Positions 6,091-9,646 of a stretch of 9,646 nt of DNA are shown here, one piece after another. This DNA is from Deltaproteobacteria bacterium (GTDB lineage Bacteria > SAR324 > NAC60-12), in NCBI GenBank assembly GCA_003541985.1, contig DPLM01000333.1, positions 1-9,646 of the forward strand. Reading direction: 5' to 3'. The translations under genes were made by a program, and so were the position numbers. Under the pieces are notes generated by a model. That model was given only the letters and a program-made list of their open reading frames with translations, did no database searches and was not told the origin of the DNA. The first letter of the stretch is position 1; the number at the start of each line of letters is the position of its first letter.

Positions 6091-7071
6091 ATGTCGACTC
6101 CCCGTGGGCACATACTGCTACTCGGCAAAATCCATGATGACGCAATGCAATTACTGCGATCGCATGATGAGTTAACCCACGAGGTATTGGAGAAACCATC
6201 TCGGAGAGAAATCTCCATCAAGTTAGCAAAAGCTGATGCCTTGATCATACGTACCACTGAGCTGTCAGCAGACATGATGGTTAAAGCGAATCAACTTAAA
6301 ATTGTGGCGCGTCATGGAGTGGGATATGACAATATTCCAGTTGATGTACTTTCAAGAAAAAAAATCCCCTTGGCAACCACTGGTAATGCTAATGCCATTA
6401 CGGTTGCCGAACATGCGCTATACTTGATACTAACTCTAGCGAAACGTGGGAGCACCTTTGATCGAGCAATGAGAGAAGGTGATTGGGAATCGCGTAATCG
6501 TCTCCAGGGTTCAGAGATATTTGGAAAGAATCTCTTGCTGGTAGGCTATGGTCGGATTGGCAGAGAAGTGGCCAAACGTGCCTTAGCATTTGGAATGCGA
6601 ATACACGTCTTCGATCCTTATGTGGATTCAGAGCAAGTTATTCAGGCAGGAGCAATTTATGTTAACGATCTTGGGGCTTCTCTATCCGAAACGGATTTTC
6701 TCAGTCTACATCTGCCATTCACTCTTCAAAATCGACATATTATCGGCGCATCAGAGATCAAGACTCTTCCAACTACAGCCTATGTTATCAATACTGCCCG
6801 CGGAGGTTTAATTGATGAAGATGAACTTCTAAAAGCGTTAAATGCAGGAACACTTGCTGGAGCCGGGCTGGATTGCTTTGAGCAAGAGCCTCCACAACGA
6901 AAAATGGAGTTATTGAGATCTGACAAAGTAGTATTGAGTCCCCACAATGCAAGCTTAACAGCAGAATGCACCCGTCGGCTTGGGTTGGTCTGTGTTGAAA
7001 ATGTAGTGGATGCCCTGACAGGGCGATTACAAAAAGATCGAGTGGTAAATTGGGAAGCAGTTTACTCTTGA
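6091..7071 (+). CDS. D-isomer-specific 2-hydroxyacid dehydrogenase
   Basis: A 326-residue NAD(P)-dependent dehydrogenase of the SerA/LdhA/hydroxypyruvate-reductase superfamily, interconverting a 2-keto acid and a D-2-hydroxy acid. Visible: ARHGVGYDNIPVDVL in the substrate domain, the Rossmann motif GYGRIG at 152-157 followed by an acidic residue in HVFDP (suggesting NAD preference), SLHLPFT, and the catalytic triad R237 (NTARGGLID), E266 (EQEPP) and H285 (SPHNA). It has no C-terminal ACT or intervening domain, so it need not be the biosynthetic phosphoglycerate dehydrogenase. ATG 6091 lies 2 bases after the aldolase stop with no evident ribosome-binding site, implying translational coupling and shared function. 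It could reduce a 2-keto acid derived from the aldolase reaction (pyruvate or hydroxypyruvate), but that is inference. Its end faces the regulator gene, 16 bases away. Confidence 0.92.
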   Translation: MSTPRGHILLLGKIHDDAMQLLRSHDELTHEVLEKPSRREISIKLAKADALIIRTTELSADMMVKANQLKIVARHGVGYDNIPVDVLSRKKIPLATTGNANAITVAEHALYLILTLAKRGSTFDRAMREGDWESRNRLQGSEIFGKNLLLVGYGRIGREVAKRALAFGMRIHVFDPYVDSEQVIQAGAIYVNDLGASLSETDFLSLHLPFTLQNRHIIGASEIKTLPTTAYVINTARGGLIDEDELLKALNAGTLAGAGLDCFEQEPPQRKMELLRSDKVVLSPHNASLTAECTRRLGLVCVENVVDALTGRLQKDRVVNWEAVYS

Positions 7072-7091
7072 GTTATCAAAAAAAGACTCAA
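7068..7091. terminator. Possible hairpin shared by two convergent gene ends
   Basis: TTGAGT (7068-7073) and ACTCAA (7086-7091) form a 6-bp inverted repeat with a 12-base loop. Each arm contains the stop codon of one of the converging genes (TGA at 7069-7071 plus strand, TCA at 7088-7090 for the minus strand). There is no trailing T-tract outside the stem; the A/T run lies in the loop. It is weak as an intrinsic terminator, but it is the only candidate here. Confidence 0.3.
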
Positions 7092-8023
7092 TTCTGCTCA
7101 AAATGATATGGCTTGGAGGGTGAGATTCTTTGCAATACTTTTGGGTCACTTGATCCTAAAAGATCCTGCGGATTGAATTCTTCCTGGGAGCTCTCAATCT
7201 GAAGCCGGCTGGCCATGCTGACAATTAGACTTTGTGCAAGGGACATTGTGGCAGCCAACGAATAACTGAATTTATGACCCGCACCCGGCACGACAAGCGA
7301 GCAGGTGCCGTGTTTATACAGAGGGCTCAATTGGCTATCCGTAAAAGCAAGAATTGGGATCTTCTTACGGGCTGTCCCCTCAACGATGTCTACAACTTCA
7401 CGAGCGTAATATCGGAACGAAACGGCAACTAGCAGGGATTTCTCATTCATCAACTCTGCCTCCTCAGTTGCCAGTCCGCCAGAGCTATCGAGAAGCCGTA
7501 CATTTTGTCGGAGATAAAGTAACAAATAACGAATGTAGTAGGCGACTGATAGCGAACGCAATTGCCCCAGAATATAGATTGTGTCTGCTTCCTGTAGTAA
7601 TGAAACTGCCTTTTCCAGTACTTCGGATGAAATACTGTGCTTGAGGTCATTCAAGGCTGCAATGTCATTAGTTACCAAGGACTGTAGGAATGAAGCAGTC
7701 GAATTGCTCGACTCTGATGAAACCTCATTACTAAATGATTCCAAGCGTTCTTTCGAACTTGCTGTGGAGATCAGGTGAGATTGAAAAACACGCTTCATTT
7801 CGCTGAAGCCATTGTAGCCCATGTGCTTAGCGAAACGTACCAGGGAGGAAGGCTGAACCCCTGCTTGATCTGCAATAACTTTGACAGATTCAACTGCCAT
7901 CGCATTTGGGTTTTGAACCATAAAACGTGTAATACGCTGAAAACTTTTCTTCATCCTTGGAAACTGCTCGGTCACCTGCGTGATCAACCGTTCATAGGTA
8001 TCAGGTAGTGGGAGGTTCGTCAT
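7088..8023 (-). CDS. iolR: RpiR-family transcriptional regulator, probable inositol regulator
   Basis: A 311-residue protein with the standard RpiR layout: an N-terminal helix-turn-helix domain at about residues 8-85 (PRMKKSFQRITRFM, then VIADQAGVQPSSLVRFAKHMGY and FSEMKRVF) and a C-terminal SIS sugar-phosphate-binding domain at about 130-270 (YILGQLRSLSVAYYIRYLL, LVAVSFRYYAREVV, ILAFTDSQLSPL). The residue 85-118 linker is Ser-rich. RpiR-type repressors of inositol genes (IolR of rhizobia) have this architecture and sense a pathway phospho-intermediate through SIS. Start ATG 8021-8023 is preceded by AGGG in TAGGGATTCTG at a normal distance. The gene is divergent from iolD over 133 bases and converges on the dehydrogenase. 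Its position amid inositol genes supports the iolR assignment; the symbol is by context, and the ligand and sign of control are inferred. Candidate sites are at 557-570, 642-655, 5181-5198 and 8094-8107. Confidence 0.88.
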   Translation of the reverse strand: MTNLPLPDTYERLITQVTEQFPRMKKSFQRITRFMVQNPNAMAVESVKVIADQAGVQPSSLVRFAKHMGYNGFSEMKRVFQSHLISTASSKERLESFSNEVSSESSNSTASFLQSLVTNDIAALNDLKHSISSEVLEKAVSLLQEADTIYILGQLRSLSVAYYIRYLLLYLRQNVRLLDSSGGLATEEAELMNEKSLLVAVSFRYYAREVVDIVEGTARKKIPILAFTDSQLSPLYKHGTCSLVVPGAGHKFSYSLAATMSLAQSLIVSMASRLQIESSQEEFNPQDLLGSSDPKVLQRISPSKPYHFEQN

Positions 8024-8092
8024 CAGAATCCCTAGAAGATTGTGTTCATATTGTTTTCAAATATGTTGGTAAAGCAGATGAACCTAATAAAT

Positions 8093-8122
8093 TTGAATTT
8101 TTGTTCAACAATTTCGTAAAAT
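8093..8122 (+). promoter_or_regulatory. Putative sigma70-type promoter of iolD
   Basis: TTGAAT (8093-8098) and TAAAAT (8117-8122) with an 18-base spacer match the sigma70 consensus at 4/6 and 5/6 positions. This places the start of transcription about 30 bases upstream of iolD. The palindrome at 8101-8111 lies between the two boxes and the GAA-N6-TTC dyad overlaps the -35. Confidence 0.5.
8094..8111. promoter_or_regulatory. Overlapping operator candidates within the iolD promoter
   Basis: TGAA-N6-TTCA (8094-8107) is a symmetric GAA-N6-TTC dyad, and TTGTTCAACAA (8101-8111) is an 11-base perfect palindrome around a central C. Both lie across the -35 and spacer of the putative iolD promoter, an arrangement typical of repression by steric block. 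The most likely ligand is the adjacent RpiR protein, by inference. Confidence 0.4.
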
Positions 8123-8156
8123 AGACTTTTTGAGTCAATTAGCAAGAGGAGTCCTT

Positions 8157-9646
8157 ATGAAAACAATTCAACTAACGATGGCCCAAGCCCTGGTTCGCTA
8201 TCTTATCAACCAACACACGATGATTGATAGCAAGCAAGAACCATTGTTTCCAGGTGTTTTCGCAATTTTTGGGCATGGCAACGTTACCTGTCTTGGAGAG
8301 GCTCTGGAATCAGTTCGTGATGTAATGCCTACTTGGCGGGGTCAGAATGAGCAATCAATGGGTTTAGCGGCAGTTGCTTTTGCCAAGGCAAGGCGCCGAC
8401 GTCAGATCATGGTTGCCACATCCTCAATTGGCCCTGGCTGTACAAATTTCCTGACGGCTGCTGGCACGGCTCACTCGAATCGTCTACCCGTTCTGTTTCT
8501 CTCTGGAGATACCTTCTCGAACCGGTTACCCGATCCGGTTCTGCAGCAGGTTGAACACTTCCAAGATCCGACAATGACTGTTACAGATGCCTTCAAGTCC
8601 TGTACAAGATTCTGGGATCGAATTACCCATCCCGCACAGTTAATGGTCTCCCTACCACAAGCTATTGCAGCAATGATGGATCCTGCTACTTCTGGACCAG
8701 CATTCATTGCCTTACCACAGGATATTCAAGCCGTAGCTTACGATTATCCCGAAGTATTCTTTGATAAGAAGATTCACCGAAGTCCACGCCCTCGACCAGA
8801 TCAGGATAGCATTGCTGAAGCAGCAGAAATTTTGAAATCTGCCCAACAGCCGATGATTGTTTCTGGTGGAGGGGTATTTTACTCAGATGCAGTTGCTACA
8901 CTGACCAGTTTCGCTGAGAAACATGGTATTCCCGTGACAGAGACAATTGCAGGTAGATCACAAATGCTGCACAACCATAAGCTCAATGCTGGGCCACTCG
9001 GAGTAATCGGTTCAAGCTCTGCAAATGCAATTGCTGCAGAGGCTGATGTAGTCCTTGCAGTGGGAACTCGTCTACAAGATTTCACCACGGGTTCATGGTC
9101 TGTCTTTGGTAATGAGTCAATGCGGTTAATTGCGATCAACGCAGCAAGCTTCGATGCCCACAAGCACCGGGCGCTTTCTGTAGTCGGAGACGCCAAGGTT
9201 GGTTTGGAAGACCTAAGCAGTGCTCTGGGTAACTGGGCAGGCAGTCCGGATTGGCTCGAGACAGCTCAGGGGCATTATGCAGAGTGGAATCGGACCGTAG
9301 ATGAGCATTCCGGACCATCAGATGCTGTTCCACCCAGTTACGGACAAGTCGTCGGTGCAATCAATAGAATCTGTGACATCACTGACTTGGCACTAACGGC
9401 CGCAGGAGGGCTACCTGGTGAACTTTGCAAAAACTGGAAAACGCGCTCCATTGGAACTTTTGACTGTGAGTTTGGCTTTTCCTGTATGGGTTATGAAATC
9501 GCAGGCGGTTGGGGAGCGAAATTGGCAGATCCATCCCGAGATGTCATCGTCTTTGTTGGTGATGGATCCTATTTAATGTTGAACAGTGACATCTATAGCA
9601 CTGTGTTAACTGGACATAAAATGATAGTCATCGTTTGCGATAACGG
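8157..9646 (+). CDS. iolD: 3D-(3,5/4)-trihydroxycyclohexane-1,2-dione hydrolase, 5' part (cut by right edge)
   Basis: Contains 496 full codons of a thiamine-diphosphate enzyme; IolD is usually about 610-645 residues, so the last fifth is missing. IolD hydrolyses 3D-(3,5/4)-trihydroxycyclohexane-1,2-dione to 5-deoxy-glucuronate, the substrate of IolB. Visible: the IolD-typical start MKTIQLTMAQALVRYL, PGVFAIFGHGNV, the cofactor-activating E65 in QNEQSMG, TSSIGPGCTNFLTAA, LPVLFLSGDTF, a central domain with MIVSGGGVFYS and AVGTRLQDFTTGS, AAGGLPGEL, EFGFSCMGYEIAGGWG, and the start of the ThDP-binding GDG motif at 468-470 ending near VCDNG at the edge. AAGAGGAG at 8144-8151 with 5-base spacing is a strong ribosome-binding site that fixes the start at 8157. 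It is separated from iolCBA by the regulator and the aldolase/dehydrogenase pair and has its own promoter. Other iol genes (iolE, iolG) may follow outside the window. Confidence 0.95.
   Translation, partial: MKTIQLTMAQALVRYLINQHTMIDSKQEPLFPGVFAIFGHGNVTCLGEALESVRDVMPTWRGQNEQSMGLAAVAFAKARRRRQIMVATSSIGPGCTNFLTAAGTAHSNRLPVLFLSGDTFSNRLPDPVLQQVEHFQDPTMTVTDAFKSCTRFWDRITHPAQLMVSLPQAIAAMMDPATSGPAFIALPQDIQAVAYDYPEVFFDKKIHRSPRPRPDQDSIAEAAEILKSAQQPMIVSGGGVFYSDAVATLTSFAEKHGIPVTETIAGRSQMLHNHKLNAGPLGVIGSSSANAIAAEADVVLAVGTRLQDFTTGSWSVFGNESMRLIAINAASFDAHKHRALSVVGDAKVGLEDLSSALGNWAGSPDWLETAQGHYAEWNRTVDEHSGPSDAVPPSYGQVVGAINRICDITDLALTAAGGLPGELCKNWKTRSIGTFDCEFGFSCMGYEIAGGWGAKLADPSRDVIVFVGDGSYLMLNSDIYSTVLTGHKMIVIVCDN

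Larger units (their letters stand above)
8024..8156. promoter_or_regulatory. Divergent control region between the RpiR regulator and iolD
   Basis: A 133-base AT-rich gap holding the promoters of both genes. It includes TTGTTTTCAAAT at 8051-8062 (one mismatch to 602-613), the GAA-N6-TTC dyad at 8094-8107, the perfect TTGTTCAACAA palindrome at 8101-8111 and the iolD promoter candidate. A leftward promoter for the regulator could use TTGTTG (from the same palindrome on the minus strand) and TATTAG 16 bases later, only a weak match. If so, a protein on the palindrome would affect both directions, allowing autoregulation. Confidence 0.55.

Noticed and set aside
6091..7071. Calling the dehydrogenase serA (3-phosphoglycerate dehydrogenase)
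   Set aside because: It has the shared catalytic triad, but at 326 residues it lacks the C-terminal regulatory domain, and the setting is catabolic. Sequence alone does not fix the substrate.
8471..9360. Minus-strand open frames opposite iolD (8471-8707, 8879-9196, 9136-9360)
   Set aside because: These are antisense shadows of a strongly conserved gene, with low-complexity translations and no ribosome-binding context.
8157..9646. Acetolactate synthase or another generic ThDP enzyme
   Set aside because: The N-terminus, the QNEQSMG and AAGGLPGEL segments and the iolB/iolC context all point to IolD.
1..9646. Mobile elements, CRISPR repeats, tRNA or rRNA genes
   Set aside because: No transposase, terminal repeats, regularly spaced repeats or tRNA-like cloverleaf were seen. 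Intergenic gaps are all 250 bases or less and contain only AT-rich control-type sequence.

Overview
The window (9646 bases, roughly mid-40s % G+C by eye) is a compact bacterial catabolic locus for myo-inositol. Its core genes are recognisable from their motifs: iolC (fused to a DUF2090 domain), iolB, an mmsA/iolA-type CoA-acylating semialdehyde dehydrogenase, iolD (cut by the right edge) and a divergent RpiR-type regulator of the IolR kind. The fused iolC and an RpiR-type (not DeoR-type) regulator suggest a Gram-negative, proteobacterium-like host rather than Bacillus. The low G+C argues against a typical high-GC rhizobium, and a marine proteobacterium is only a guess. No mobile element, RNA gene or CRISPR array is visible.

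Layout: positions 1-523 (minus strand) hold the N-terminal third of an IlvD/Edd-family sugar-acid dehydratase. A 250-base AT-rich divergent intergenic region (524-773) follows. Then come, on the plus strand, iolC-DUF2090 (774-2699), iolB (2757-3560) and iolA/mmsA (3597-5096), with 56- and 36-base gaps, so very likely one operon. A 200-base AT-rich gap (5097-5296) with a good -10 box and a dyad operator candidate precedes a tight two-gene unit: an HpcH/HpaI-family aldolase (5297-6088) and a D-isomer-specific 2-hydroxyacid dehydrogenase (6091-7071). A convergent RpiR regulator (7088-8023, minus) ends 16 bases after this unit. It is divergent from iolD (8157 to beyond 9646, plus) across a 133-base control region.

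How the genes fit together: IolD hydrolytically opens the ring of trihydroxycyclohexane-dione, IolB isomerises 5-deoxy-glucuronate, IolC phosphorylates 2-deoxy-5-keto-gluconate, and the DUF2090 half is the expected aldolase (replacing a separate iolJ), giving DHAP and malonate semialdehyde. IolA converts the semialdehyde to acetyl-CoA. The inositol dehydrogenase (iolG) and inosose dehydratase (iolE) are not in the window and may lie to the right of iolD.

The non-canonical content is the dehydratase plus the aldolase/dehydrogenase pair. Together they look like an aldonate to 2-keto-3-deoxy-acid to pyruvate-plus-aldehyde branch built into the inositol locus. Similar AT-rich dyads (GAA-N6-TTC, and a shared AAATTAATTTT core) recur in the three control regions, which suggests that the RpiR protein co-regulates both parts.
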